Source: an uncultured Flavobacteriaceae bacterium (GTDB lineage: Bacteria; Bacteroidota; Bacteroidia; Flavobacteriales; Flavobacteriaceae). Taken from it: a DNA stretch of 64,000 nt. The stretch spans positions 1 through 64,000 of the forward strand of contig CALJVK010000011.1 in NCBI GenBank assembly GCA_937773465.1, written 5' to 3'. Of this stretch, positions 38,675 through 48,412 are shown piece by piece. Both the position numbers and the translations under genes were made by a program. Each line of letters begins with the position of its first letter. Positions within the stretch are counted from its first letter, which is position 1. Under the pieces are notes generated by a model, which was not told the DNA's origin, did not search any database, and worked only from the letters and a program-made list of their open reading frames with translations.

Positions 38675-40315
38675 ATGACTTTAAAAAAAATAAATCCAAC
38701 TAAAACTAAATCTTGGAAGAAATTAAAAACTCATTTTAAAGAAATTGAAAATGAAGAAATTAAAAACTTACTTTCATCCAGGCCTAGTAACGAAGATTTT
38801 AATTTAAAGTGGAATGATTTTAATGTAGATATTTCAAAAAATAGAATTGACAATACAACACTCAACTTACTTATTGAATTAGCAAATGAATGTGACCTTA
38901 AAAATGCTATTTCAAAACAATTTAAGGGAGATTCGATTAACGAAACTGAAAAAAGAGCAGTTTTACACACTGCTGTTAGAACTGATGGAAATGAAAAAAT
39001 AAATTTTAATGGTTTAGATGTTGTTCCTTCAATTTTAGAGACAAGAGAACAAATAAAATCTTTCACAAATAATGTAATTTCTGGTAAACTAAAAGGACAT
39101 ACTGGTAAATCGTTTACTGACATTGTTAATATTGGAATTGGCGGTTCAGATCTTGGGCCCGTTATGATTGTAGAAGCTTTAAAACACTATTCATCTGGTC
39201 TTAAACCTCATTTTGTTTCAAATGTAGATGGAGACCATGTGCTTGAAACAATTAAAAATTTAAATCCTGAAACTACATTATTTATTGTCGTTTCTAAAAC
39301 TTTTACGACTCAAGAAACTATTTCTAACGCAAATACGATTAAAGAATGGCTTGTTTCAAAATTAGATAAAAACGCAATTTCAAAACATTTTGCTGCTGTT
39401 TCAACAAACGTAAGTGAAATCAAAAAGTTTGGAATTAATTCCAAAATGGTCTTTTCGATGAACGACTGGGTTGGGGGAAGGTTTTCGCTGTGGAGCTCGG
39501 TAGGTCTTTCAATTAGTCTAGCCATAGGTTATGATAATTTTCGTAAGCTTTTATCGGGAGCACATAAAATGGACAAACATTTTCAAAAAACTGAGTTTAA
39601 GAATAATATTCCTGTGATATTAGCACTTTTAAGCATCTGGTATAACAACTTTTTCAAATGTGAAACAGAAGCCGTTATACCTTATACTCAATACTTAAAC
39701 AGATTGCCTGCTTATCTTCAACAGGCTATTATGGAAAGTAATGGGAAAAGTGTGGATAGATCTGGAACGGCAATAGAATACCAAACAGGGAACATAATTT
39801 GGGGTGATACGGGAACAAATTCTCAACATGCTTTTTTTCAATTAATTCATCAGGGAACAAAACTAATTCCTTGTGATTTCATTGGTTTTAAAAAACCTCT
39901 TTTTAAAGAAAACACTCAACATAATAAGTTAATGTCTAATTTTTTTGCTCAAACCGAGGCTTTAATGACGGGCAAGACTGAAAAAACAGTTGTTGACGAG
40001 TTAAAAAAATCTGGTTTAAATAAATCTGAAATCAATTTATTAAAAACTTTCAAAGTATTTAAAGGCAATAGACCTACAAACACTTTTCTTATTAATCAGC
40101 TAACACCTGAAAGTTTAGGGTCTTTAGTCGCTATGTATGAACATAAAATATTTGTTCAGGGTATTATATGGAATATTTATAGCTATGATCAATGGGGGGT
40201 CGAACTCGGAAAACAACTAGCCTCTAAAGTCTTAAAAGAAATCGAAGATCAAAAAATTTCTAATCACGATAGTTCTACTAATTCGTTGTTAAAAACCTAT
40301 TTATCAAATCAATAG
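38675..40315 (+). CDS. pgi: glucose-6-phosphate isomerase
   Basis: A 546-residue glycolytic enzyme interconverting glucose-6-phosphate and fructose-6-phosphate. NIGIGGSDLGPVM binds the phosphate sugar. The PGI signature segments DWVGGRFSLWSSVGLSI and FQGIIWNIYSYDQWGVELGK (here VQGIIWN) are both present. Length is normal for the bacterial/eukaryotic family. Confidence 0.97.
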   Translation: MTLKKINPTKTKSWKKLKTHFKEIENEEIKNLLSSRPSNEDFNLKWNDFNVDISKNRIDNTTLNLLIELANECDLKNAISKQFKGDSINETEKRAVLHTAVRTDGNEKINFNGLDVVPSILETREQIKSFTNNVISGKLKGHTGKSFTDIVNIGIGGSDLGPVMIVEALKHYSSGLKPHFVSNVDGDHVLETIKNLNPETTLFIVVSKTFTTQETISNANTIKEWLVSKLDKNAISKHFAAVSTNVSEIKKFGINSKMVFSMNDWVGGRFSLWSSVGLSISLAIGYDNFRKLLSGAHKMDKHFQKTEFKNNIPVILALLSIWYNNFFKCETEAVIPYTQYLNRLPAYLQQAIMESNGKSVDRSGTAIEYQTGNIIWGDTGTNSQHAFFQLIHQGTKLIPCDFIGFKKPLFKENTQHNKLMSNFFAQTEALMTGKTEKTVVDELKKSGLNKSEINLLKTFKVFKGNRPTNTFLINQLTPESLGSLVAMYEHKIFVQGIIWNIYSYDQWGVELGKQLASKVLKEIEDQKISNHDSSTNSLLKTYLSNQ

Positions 40316-40373
40316 TTTTTACTGATTTAAATAAGAATTCTTTAAAAAACATTAAATATGCTGAGTTATGCAC

Positions 40374-40425
40374 AAAATTTGTTAAAAAAAAGTAACACTT
40401 ATTTAACTCTTATTTAACAAAATTT
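40374..40425. promoter_or_regulatory. 13-bp imperfect inverted repeat upstream of the SusC-like gene
   Basis: AAAATTTGTTAAA (40374-40386) and TTTAACAAAATTT (40413-40425) are complementary at 12 of 13 positions. Between them TTATTTAAC occurs twice in direct orientation, ending at 40407 and 40418. A weak promoter-like CACATTTG is at 40429-40436, just downstream. This layout fits a regulator-binding site in the 145-base leader of the receptor gene. Confidence 0.45.
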
Positions 40426-40460
40426 CAGCACATTTGCAGAACATTAACTACAATTAAATT

Positions 40461-43169
40461 ATGAAAAAAATAACCTTACTTTTTACAGCGATCCTGATCT
40501 CAGGATTCTGTTATGCTCAAAACGTTATTACAGGTACAGTTATCGATGCTGAATTAGGCTCTGGCCTTCCAGGCGCTACGGTACTTGTTAAAGGGACTTC
40601 TAATGGAGTTTCTACTGATTTTAATGGTGCATTTAAAATAAACGCATCTGGATCAGGCACATTAGTTGTTTCTTACATAGGATATGATTCTAAAGAAATA
40701 ACTTTTAGTTCAGGATTAAGTTTAGGCGATATTGCTCTTTCGGCAAGTGCTAATGAACTTGACGGTATTACTGTTTTTGGGACTGTTGATTTTGCTATCG
40801 ATAGAAAAACTCCAGTTGCAGTATCTACTTTAACAGCTTCAGATATTCAAGAGAGAATTGGAAATTTAGAACTCCCTGAAATGCTTAACTCTACGCCTGG
40901 TGTTTATGCAACTAGAGCTGGTGGTGCATTTGGTGATTCCAGAATAAATGTAAGAGGTTTTGACTCTCAAAACACTGCAGTATTAATTAACGGTATTCCT
41001 GTTAATGATATGGAAAATGGAAGAGTTTACTGGTCAAACTGGTCAGGATTAACTGATGTTGTTTCTGCAATGCAGGTTCAAAGAGGTTTAGGAGCTTCCA
41101 AATTAGCGATCTCGTCTGTTGGTGGAACAATTAATGTTTTAACAAAATCTACTGATCTAACTCAAGGTGGTAAAATAGCTGCAACTGTTGGTAATGATGG
41201 TTACATGAAAACTGTAGCTTCATACAACACGGGTGAAATGGATGGTGGACATGCACTTTCTTTATTGTTTTCAAGAGTTGAAGGAGATGGTTATGTTGAT
41301 GGAACTATGTTTGAAGGCTATAACTACTTTATGGGTTACGGATGGGAGTCAGACGATGACAAGCACAATGTACAAGTAATTGTAACGGGTGCTCCTCAGA
41401 TTCATAACCAAAGAACAAGTAGTTATTATAACATGGCTGATGCAGCTGACTATGAAAAATATGGAATTCGTTATAACTACAACCATGGTTATATGAACGG
41501 CCAAGAGTTTAACTGGAGAAGAAACTTCTACCACAAACCAATTGCTTCTGTAAACTGGGAATATAAAATAAACGAATCAACTAACTTATCCGCTTCTGCT
41601 TACTACTCAATAGGAAGAGGTGGTGGAACTGGAGATATTGGACGTTTAGGTGGAAAATATGCAAGTGATGGTGATTTCAGAAATCCGATGAACGGTCAAG
41701 TTAACTGGGACAAAATTGTAGCTTCTAATTCTGGAACCGCTACGGATTTTTATGATGGTTTTTCGTACAATAATGTTGTTGACGCTGCGACTGGACTATA
41801 TATAGTTAACGATCAAGATGAAAGAGTAGACGGGGTTAAAAGAAATGGTTTTGTAAGAAGAGCTTCTGTTAATTCTCACAATTTTGTTGGAAGTCTTGTT
41901 AATTTAAAGAAAGAACTTTCCGATAAATTAACTTTAGATTTTGGAGTTGATTTAAGAAGTTATAGAGGTATTCATTACAGAAGACTAGATAATCTTTTAG
42001 GTGCTGATGGATATAGAGGTTTTGATAACGTAAACTACTCTGGTGGAAGTGCCGTTAGAACTAAAACATACGGTTCAGATGTTAGTGATTTATGGAATGT
42101 GTTTAAAGATACTGACGAAGAAGAAAAGATTGACTATCATAATGATGGATTTGTAAGATGGAGCGGAGTATTTGGACAATTAGAATACAGCAATGATGCG
42201 CTTTCATTATTTGTTCAAGGTGCGATGTCTAATCAAGGTTTCCAAAGAGAAGAGTTTTTTAACCAAACTCCTGGGAATCAAAAAACAGATTGGAAAAATA
42301 TTAGCGGTGGTAACTTAAAGGGTGGTGCCAACTACAACATTGATGCTAAAAGCAATGTATATGTTAACGCTGGTACTTATTCTAAGCAACCAAACTTTGA
42401 TGCTGTATGGATTAACTATGGAAACAATCTTAATCCTGATTTAAGAAACGAAAAAGTTGTTGGTCTTGAAGCTGGTTACGGATACAGATCTAGTAACTTT
42501 AATTTTAACGTTAACATCTACAAAACTAGCTGGAAAGACAGATTCCTTTCTGATGGTGTTAGAGTAGATGGAGTAAACGGAACTGCTAATTACTATGGAA
42601 TAGAACAAGTGCACACTGGAATTGAATTTGATGGTGTGTATGAAATTAGCCCTTTTGTAAAAGTAGAAGGAATGCTTTCATTAGGTAACTACGAATACGG
42701 AGGAGATGTAACAGCAGATGTGTTTGACTCAAGCAGAAATTTAATTGGATCTGGAACTATTTATTTAGATGGAGTTAAAGTAGGAGATGCTGCTCAAAAA
42801 ACGTCAAGAGTCAATCTAGTTGTTACGCCTTCAGACTTATTTAAGTTTAACATAAGCATGTTCAATGCTTCTGATTTATATGCAGACTTCAATGTTGAAG
42901 ACTTTACAGATCCAGAAGATCAAGCAATGATGCTCCCTTCTTATGATCTATTTGACTTTGGTGCTTCATACAAACTGGATATTGCTGGAGAGACTGTTTT
43001 TGTAAGAGCTAACATAAATAACATCTTTGACAATTATTACTTTGCAGAATCAAAAACAAATTATGAAGCTGGACCTGGAGATAGCACATACTTAGGAGTA
43101 AATACTAGAAATAAAGTTTTTCCTGGATGGGGAAGAACTTGGAACTTAGGATTTACTTATAGATTCTAA
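40461..43169 (+). CDS. SusC-like TonB-dependent receptor with carboxypeptidase-like domain
   Basis: A 902-residue outer membrane receptor: signal peptide (1-19), CarboxypepD-regulatory-like domain (VITGTVIDAELGSGLPGATV, about 21-105), plug with NVRGFDSQNTAVLINGIPVND and a large barrel ending TYRF. Codons look more biased (frequent GGT, GTT, AAC) than in neighbouring genes, which suggests high expression. No susD lies next to it, so it is an orphan receptor. Aromatic- and Asn-rich loops (for example YNYNHGYMNGQE) face outside. Ligand unknown. Confidence 0.93.
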   Translation: MKKITLLFTAILISGFCYAQNVITGTVIDAELGSGLPGATVLVKGTSNGVSTDFNGAFKINASGSGTLVVSYIGYDSKEITFSSGLSLGDIALSASANELDGITVFGTVDFAIDRKTPVAVSTLTASDIQERIGNLELPEMLNSTPGVYATRAGGAFGDSRINVRGFDSQNTAVLINGIPVNDMENGRVYWSNWSGLTDVVSAMQVQRGLGASKLAISSVGGTINVLTKSTDLTQGGKIAATVGNDGYMKTVASYNTGEMDGGHALSLLFSRVEGDGYVDGTMFEGYNYFMGYGWESDDDKHNVQVIVTGAPQIHNQRTSSYYNMADAADYEKYGIRYNYNHGYMNGQEFNWRRNFYHKPIASVNWEYKINESTNLSASAYYSIGRGGGTGDIGRLGGKYASDGDFRNPMNGQVNWDKIVASNSGTATDFYDGFSYNNVVDAATGLYIVNDQDERVDGVKRNGFVRRASVNSHNFVGSLVNLKKELSDKLTLDFGVDLRSYRGIHYRRLDNLLGADGYRGFDNVNYSGGSAVRTKTYGSDVSDLWNVFKDTDEEEKIDYHNDGFVRWSGVFGQLEYSNDALSLFVQGAMSNQGFQREEFFNQTPGNQKTDWKNISGGNLKGGANYNIDAKSNVYVNAGTYSKQPNFDAVWINYGNNLNPDLRNEKVVGLEAGYGYRSSNFNFNVNIYKTSWKDRFLSDGVRVDGVNGTANYYGIEQVHTGIEFDGVYEISPFVKVEGMLSLGNYEYGGDVTADVFDSSRNLIGSGTIYLDGVKVGDAAQKTSRVNLVVTPSDLFKFNISMFNASDLYADFNVEDFTDPEDQAMMLPSYDLFDFGASYKLDIAGETVFVRANINNIFDNYYFAESKTNYEAGPGDSTYLGVNTRNKVFPGWGRTWNLGFTYRF

Positions 43170-43190
43170 AAACAGATTTTCTGTTCATAA

Positions 43191-43221
43191 AAAAAAGCCT
43201 CTTGAAAAAGAGGCTTTTTTT
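43191..43221. terminator. bidirectional intrinsic terminator between the SusC-like gene and recJ
   Basis: AAAAAAGCCTCTT, a GAAA loop and AAGAGGCTTTTTT form a perfect 13-bp stem with T-runs on both strands. It lies between convergent genes, and its right T-run runs into the recJ stop codon (43220-43222). It should stop transcription from both sides. Confidence 0.9.
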
Positions 43222-44905
43222 ATTTTAAATCTTTTAGCTTTAATTGAATGCTTGAAATATCTTTCCAGTTATTTTCGTCGATATTATAAACCGCTGAAAA
43301 ATTTTCTTTGTTTTCAATATCATTAAATTTATTAGAAAACCTAAATCCAATTGACGAGTACGAATTTATGCCGTCTTGAGTCAAATTAAGCTTTATATGT
43401 TCTTTTTCTTTTCCTAGTTCAAAAGACTTGCCTTTTAATCTTAGATTTTCCGATAAAAACAAAGGAGATTTATTTCCAGTGCCAAAAGGTTCAAACTGTT
43501 TTAATATTCTAAAAAATTTTGGTGTAATCTCGCTTAGGTTAATCTTAGACTCAATCTGTATTTCCTGTTCAAAAATACTACTATCAATTGTATGAGAAAC
43601 AATATGCTCAAATTGTTTTTTAAATGGTTCTAGATTTTCTTTTTTGATTGTTAGTCCTGCAGCATATTTGTGTCCTCCAAACTGATCAATATATTGCTTA
43701 CACTCATTCATTATCGAGTAAAGATCTAAGCCTTTGATTGATCTTGCAGAAGCTGTTAAATAATCTTTAGAAGATTCACAAAACACCACTGAAGGTTTGT
43801 AATATTTATCGACAAGTCTTGAAGCAACAATCCCTACAACCCCTTTATTCCATTCTGAATCAAAGACAACAATAGAGTTTAATTTTTGATTTGATTTATC
43901 AACTTGACCAACTGCCTGACTAGTCATCTCTCTTTCAATTTCTCTTCTTAAAGTATTTAATTCTTCTATTTCTAAAGCTAATTTTTCTGCAGATTTTTTT
44001 TCTTTACTAATTAGTAATTCTAGTGCCAATGAAGCATGTTTAATTCGTCCTGCAGCATTTATTCGAGGTGCAACATAAAACATTAGATCGCTAATGGTGT
44101 ATTCTTTCTTAGTGTTTTTTTTAAGAAGACTGTGGATCCCTAATTTAGGATTTGAATTAATAATTTGTAGCCCAATAAAAGCTAAAACCCTGTTTTCTCC
44201 AGTCAAAGGCACAACATCTGCTGCAATTGCTAGAGCAACTAAATCTAGATAGTTTATAATTTTATTGTCTACTAATTGCTTTGATTCTATGGCTTGAACA
44301 AATTTAAACCCAACTCCACATCCACATAATTCTTTATATGGGTAAACACAATCTTTTCTCTTTGGATTTAAAACAGCTAAAGCTTGAGGGATGTTTTCGT
44401 CAGGATTGTGATGGTCACATATTATAAATTCAATCCCTTTTTCTTTAGCATAATTCACCTGTTTATGCGCCTTAATACCACAATCTAGAGCAATAATTAG
44501 TTTTTGTTTATTTTCAAAAGCATTGTCTATTGCTTTAATAGATATTCCGTATCCTTCGGATTTTCTATCTGGTAAATATGTAGAGACCTTTAACCCAATA
44601 GAATCCAAGTAAAGAGACAATAAGGCGACAGAACTAGTTCCGTCAACATCATAGTCTCCAAAAATCATAATAGACTCTTTGTCGCATATAGCTTTTTGGA
44701 CCCTCTCGACAGCAAGATTCATGTCCTTCATTAAAAAAGGGTCATGAAGCATTTCATAATTCGGTCTAAAAAAAAATTTTGCCTGGTCAAAAGTTTTAAT
44801 TTCTCTTTTGACAAGCATTGAAGATAAGATGGGGGAAATATTTAATTCATCTGAAAGCTTTTTTACAGATTGTTTGTCCGTATTGTTTTTTATAACCCAA
44901 TTCAT
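43220..44905 (-). CDS. recJ: single-stranded-DNA-specific exonuclease RecJ
   Basis: A 561-residue 5'-3' exonuclease of the DHH family. IFGDYDVDGTSSVALL carries the DxD metal motif, ICDHHNPDE the DHH motif, and the DHHA1 domain has GGHKYAAGLTI. A C-terminal OB-like domain follows. It starts 2 bases after rsmI and ends in the bidirectional terminator. Confidence 0.96.
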   Translation of the reverse strand: MNWVIKNNTDKQSVKKLSDELNISPILSSMLVKREIKTFDQAKFFFRPNYEMLHDPFLMKDMNLAVERVQKAICDKESIMIFGDYDVDGTSSVALLSLYLDSIGLKVSTYLPDRKSEGYGISIKAIDNAFENKQKLIIALDCGIKAHKQVNYAKEKGIEFIICDHHNPDENIPQALAVLNPKRKDCVYPYKELCGCGVGFKFVQAIESKQLVDNKIINYLDLVALAIAADVVPLTGENRVLAFIGLQIINSNPKLGIHSLLKKNTKKEYTISDLMFYVAPRINAAGRIKHASLALELLISKEKKSAEKLALEIEELNTLRREIEREMTSQAVGQVDKSNQKLNSIVVFDSEWNKGVVGIVASRLVDKYYKPSVVFCESSKDYLTASARSIKGLDLYSIMNECKQYIDQFGGHKYAAGLTIKKENLEPFKKQFEHIVSHTIDSSIFEQEIQIESKINLSEITPKFFRILKQFEPFGTGNKSPLFLSENLRLKGKSFELGKEKEHIKLNLTQDGINSYSSIGFRFSNKFNDIENKENFSAVYNIDENNWKDISSIQLKLKDLK

Positions 44906-44907
44906 TA

Positions 44908-45582
44908 TTAGTTTTTACAACCCTCTACAATAATTACGAATTCTCCTTTTGGCGGTTTTCCCATAAATAAATTTACAATATCTTCTAGGCTTCCGCGGAT
45001 TGTTTCTTCATATATTTTAGTGATTTCTCTAGATATTGAAACTTTTCTTTCAGGTCCGAAACAATTACTAAAGTCTCTTAATGTTTTTAAAAGCTTATGA
45101 GGAGACTCATAAAAAATCATCGTTCTGTTTTCGTCAATAAGTTTTTCAAGTCTAGTTTTTCTTCCTTTTTTAACTGGCAAAAACCCTTCAAAAACAAACT
45201 TGTCAAAAGGAATCCCGCTATTAACAAGCGCCGGTATTAAGGCGGTTGCGCCAGGTAAACATTCTACTTCAATATTATTTTCAAGACAGGTTCTAACTGC
45301 TAAAAAACCAGGATCAGAAATTCCTGGTGTTCCGGCATCTGAAATCAAAGCAATTTTTTCGCCTGATAAAATTTTATCGACAATTTTTCCTACCTCCTTG
45401 TGTTCATTAAACTTATGATGTGAACGTAAAGGAGTTTCAATATTGTAATGAGTTAATAAATTTTTGCTTCTTCTAGTATCTTCACATAAAATAAGATTAA
45501 CATCTTTTAAGATATTGATAGCTCTAAATGTAATATCCTCTAAATTTCCTATTGGTGTTGGAACTATATATAGTTTTGCCAT
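44908..45582 (-). CDS. rsmI: 16S rRNA (cytidine-1402-2'-O)-methyltransferase
   Basis: A 224-residue SAM-dependent methyltransferase. The N-terminal VPTPIGNLEDITFRAI, LCEDTRRSKNLLTHY and ISDAGTPGISDPG are signatures of the RsmI family, which modifies C1402 of 16S rRNA in the decoding centre. It precedes recJ by 2 bases on the same strand and is divergent from tdk. Confidence 0.96.
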   Translation of the reverse strand: MAKLYIVPTPIGNLEDITFRAINILKDVNLILCEDTRRSKNLLTHYNIETPLRSHHKFNEHKEVGKIVDKILSGEKIALISDAGTPGISDPGFLAVRTCLENNIEVECLPGATALIPALVNSGIPFDKFVFEGFLPVKKGRKTRLEKLIDENRTMIFYESPHKLLKTLRDFSNCFGPERKVSISREITKIYEETIRGSLEDIVNLFMGKPPKGEFVIIVEGCKN

Positions 45583-45659
45583 GTTGAATTAAATTTAAGA
45601 CCTTTGACGAATCTTTAAAGTTAACTACTTTGTAAGAGATTTCAATAAATATTACTAAG

Positions 45660-46232
45660 ATGAAGCAAAAGCATGTATTTAAAGGTAGATTAGAAGTTAT
45701 TTGCGGGTCTATGTTTTCTGGGAAAACAGAAGAACTTATAAAAAGAATTAAAAAAGTTGAGTTATCTGGAAATAAATATAGAGTATACAGACCAAAAATT
45801 GATTCTAGAAATCCTAATAATAAAATAATCTCTCATGCTAAAAATGAAATTTTAGCAACAATAATTTCTAGCCCTAAGGAAATACTAGACAATTGTAAAG
45901 GTGTTGATGTTGTTGGAATTGATGAGGCTCAGTTTTTTGATCAATCATTAGTGAAAGTATGCAATACTCTTGCTAATAACGGTCAAAGGGTAATTGTAGC
46001 TGGACTTGACATGGATTATGAAGGTAATCCATTTGGGCCAATACCTAATTTAATGGCATGTGCAGAAGAAGTCAAGAAGGTTTATGCGGTATGTGTTGAA
46101 ACAGGAAACCCTGCTGGATACAGCTATAGAAAAGAGGAAATGAAAGAATTAGTTTTAATAGGAGAAAAGAAAGAATACGAGCCTTTATCAAGAGAAGTTT
46201 TTATAAAAAGAATGAATAAAAGAAAATTCTAG
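45660..46232 (+). CDS. tdk: thymidine kinase
   Basis: A 190-residue type II thymidine kinase that phosphorylates thymidine in salvage. The P-loop is GSMFSGKTEELIKRI near 17-31; VVGIDEAQFFDQ is the Walker B-like segment. The zinc domain is partly degenerate: VYAVCVETGNPAGYSYRK keeps one cysteine where the family often has a pair. It ends 2 bases before alr. Confidence 0.96.
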   Translation: MKQKHVFKGRLEVICGSMFSGKTEELIKRIKKVELSGNKYRVYRPKIDSRNPNNKIISHAKNEILATIISSPKEILDNCKGVDVVGIDEAQFFDQSLVKVCNTLANNGQRVIVAGLDMDYEGNPFGPIPNLMACAEEVKKVYAVCVETGNPAGYSYRKEEMKELVLIGEKKEYEPLSREVFIKRMNKRKF

Positions 46233-46234
46233 CA

Positions 46235-47332
46235 ATGTCTGTTAAAGAAACAACTGTAGAGATTAAACTTAAAAACTTAAAAAGTAATTTAGATTTTTTA
46301 AAGTCTAAATTAAATGTGAATACAAAGTTTATGGCTGTAGTGAAAGCCTTTTCATATGGAAGCGACTCAACCATTATTTCAAAAGAATTAGAAAGGCTTG
46401 GAGTTGATTATCTAGCTGTTGCTTACACACAAGAAGGGATTGAACTAAGAAAAGTGGGGATAAAAATTCCTGTTCTTGTTTTACACCCTCAAGAAAATGA
46501 TTTTGATGATATATTAAGTAATCATTTAGAGCCTAGCATTTATTCATTTAGAATATTCTCGTTTTTTACAAAAAAATTAAATAAAGAAAATATAAAAACT
46601 TATCCATATCATATAAAGTTTAATACTGGTTTGAACAGGCTTGGGTTTTTAAAAAAGGATTTACAAAAACTAACCCCATTAATAAAACAAAATTTACCAA
46701 AATATATTTTTTCACATCTGGGAGCTTCTGAAGATTTAGATGAAAAAAACTACACTAAAAAACAAATTGAAGAGTTTATTTCAATTAGTGAAATTGTTGA
46801 AAAAGATTTAAATAGATCCATAAAAAAACACCTTTTAAATACATCTGGAATATTGAACTATTCTGATTTTCAGTTCAATATGGTGAGGTCGGGAATTGGG
46901 CTATATGGGTTTGGAAATGACACTAGATTTAAAGCTGATCTAAAGCCAGTATTAACATTGAAAACTGTTATTTCTCAAATTCATGAACTTAAACCTGGAG
47001 GTTCAGTAGGATATAATAAAGGCTTTATTGCTGAAACCCCTACTGTTATTGCCACTCTTCCAATTGGTCACGCTGATGGAATCGGCAGGCAATACGGCAA
47101 AGGCAATGGGGAAGTGCTGATTGGAAATAAAATGGCTAAGATTATTGGAAATGTATGCATGGATATGATAATGGTAAATGTTACTGAAATAAACTGTGAA
47201 GAGGGAGACGAAGTTATTTTCTTTGATGATAATTCATACACGGCAGAAGAATTTTCAAAAAAAGCTAATACCATTTCATATGAGTTAATTAGTTCTATTT
47301 CAAGAAGAATAAAAAGAAATGTGTCCAGATAG
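46235..47332 (+). CDS. alr: alanine racemase
   Basis: A 365-residue PLP enzyme that makes D-alanine for peptidoglycan. AVVKAFSYGSD holds Lys37, the predicted PLP lysine, and RSGIGLYGF and GNVCMDMIMVN are conserved active-site segments. It follows tdk by 2 bases. Confidence 0.96.
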   Translation: MSVKETTVEIKLKNLKSNLDFLKSKLNVNTKFMAVVKAFSYGSDSTIISKELERLGVDYLAVAYTQEGIELRKVGIKIPVLVLHPQENDFDDILSNHLEPSIYSFRIFSFFTKKLNKENIKTYPYHIKFNTGLNRLGFLKKDLQKLTPLIKQNLPKYIFSHLGASEDLDEKNYTKKQIEEFISISEIVEKDLNRSIKKHLLNTSGILNYSDFQFNMVRSGIGLYGFGNDTRFKADLKPVLTLKTVISQIHELKPGGSVGYNKGFIAETPTVIATLPIGHADGIGRQYGKGNGEVLIGNKMAKIIGNVCMDMIMVNVTEINCEEGDEVIFFDDNSYTAEEFSKKANTISYELISSISRRIKRNVSR

Positions 47333-47405
47333 TGTTGTATCTGTAACTTTTTGTTTTAAAATTGACTTATTTGTGTCAACTACCAAATCGTTAATCATAA
47401 ATATT

Positions 47406-47413
47406 TATTTTTG
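47406..47413 (+). promoter_or_regulatory. -7 promoter element (TATTTTTG) of asd
   Basis: TATTTTTG matches TAnnTTTG and ends 14 bases before the asd ATG at 47428. A TTTG at 47370-47373 is too far away (32 bases) to serve as the -33 element, so only the -7 box is supported. Confidence 0.45.
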
Positions 47414-47427
47414 TTAAAAATTAAAAT

Positions 47428-48411
47428 ATGAGAATTGCAATTGTTGGTGCTACCGGAATGGTTGGAAGTGTAATGCTTGATGTTATAAAAGAAAGAAGTT
47501 TACATTTTGATGAACTACTTCTTGTCGCTTCGAAAAATTCTGTGGGTAAAATAGTTTCATATTGTGGTAAAGACTACACAGTTATAGATTTAGATGAGGC
47601 GCTTTTGAAACAGCCTGACATTGCTATTTTTTCAGCAGGTAGCGAAACTTCTTTATTGTGGGCTCCTAAATTTGCAAAAATTGGGACAGTTGTAATTGAT
47701 AATTCATCAGCATGGAGAATGGACCCGTCTAAAAAGCTAATAATACCTGAAATTAATGGCTCAGAAATTGAAAAAAACGATAAAATAATTGCTAATCCAA
47801 ATTGCTCAACAATTCAAATGTTAATGGTTTTAGCCCCTATTCACAAAAAGTATGGTATTAAAAGAGTGATCGTTTCGACATATCAATCTATTACAGGAAC
47901 TGGACTTAAAGCACTAAAACAACTCGAAAATGAATATAACGATATTGAGGGTGAAATGGCATATAATTATAGGATTCATCAAAATGCCATTCCTCATTGT
48001 GATGATTTTTTGGAGAACGGATATACTAAAGAAGAAATGAAACTGTCAAACGAAACTCACAAAATATTAGATCCTTCAATTAGTGTTAGCGCTACTGCTG
48101 TAAGGATCCCGGTAATTGGGGGGCATAGCGAATCAATAAATATAGAGTTAGAAAAATCATTTGATGTGTCAGAAATTACTCAACTATTAAAAGAAACCAA
48201 TGGAGTGATAGTAAAAGATGATATTTTAAATCTTGACTATCCGATGCCATTGTATTCAAAAAACAAAGATGAAGTTTTTGTTGGAAGAATAAGAAAAGAT
48301 TTTTCTCACGAAAAGGCTATAAATCTGTGGGTAGTGGCCGACAATCTTAGAAAAGGTGCAGCTACAAATGCGGTTCAAATAACAGAAAAAATAGTAGCTG
48401 ATTTTTTATAA
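47428..48411 (+). CDS. asd: aspartate-semialdehyde dehydrogenase
   Basis: A 327-residue enzyme producing aspartate semialdehyde for lysine, diaminopimelate, threonine and methionine. IVGATGMVGSVML is the NADP-binding motif and NPNCSTIQM holds the catalytic Cys126. RIPVIGGHSESINIE is the second active-site segment. It ends 1 base before the convergent accC stop. Confidence 0.97.
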   Translation: MRIAIVGATGMVGSVMLDVIKERSLHFDELLLVASKNSVGKIVSYCGKDYTVIDLDEALLKQPDIAIFSAGSETSLLWAPKFAKIGTVVIDNSSAWRMDPSKKLIIPEINGSEIEKNDKIIANPNCSTIQMLMVLAPIHKKYGIKRVIVSTYQSITGTGLKALKQLENEYNDIEGEMAYNYRIHQNAIPHCDDFLENGYTKEEMKLSNETHKILDPSISVSATAVRIPVIGGHSESINIELEKSFDVSEITQLLKETNGVIVKDDILNLDYPMPLYSKNKDEVFVGRIRKDFSHEKAINLWVVADNLRKGAATNAVQITEKIVADFL

Positions 48412-48412
48412 T

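Noticed and set aside
45602..45632. TTTG-N19-TACTTTG-like promoter before tdk
   Set aside because: The -7 part lacks one base of the TAnnTTTG spacing, so the match is too weak to list.
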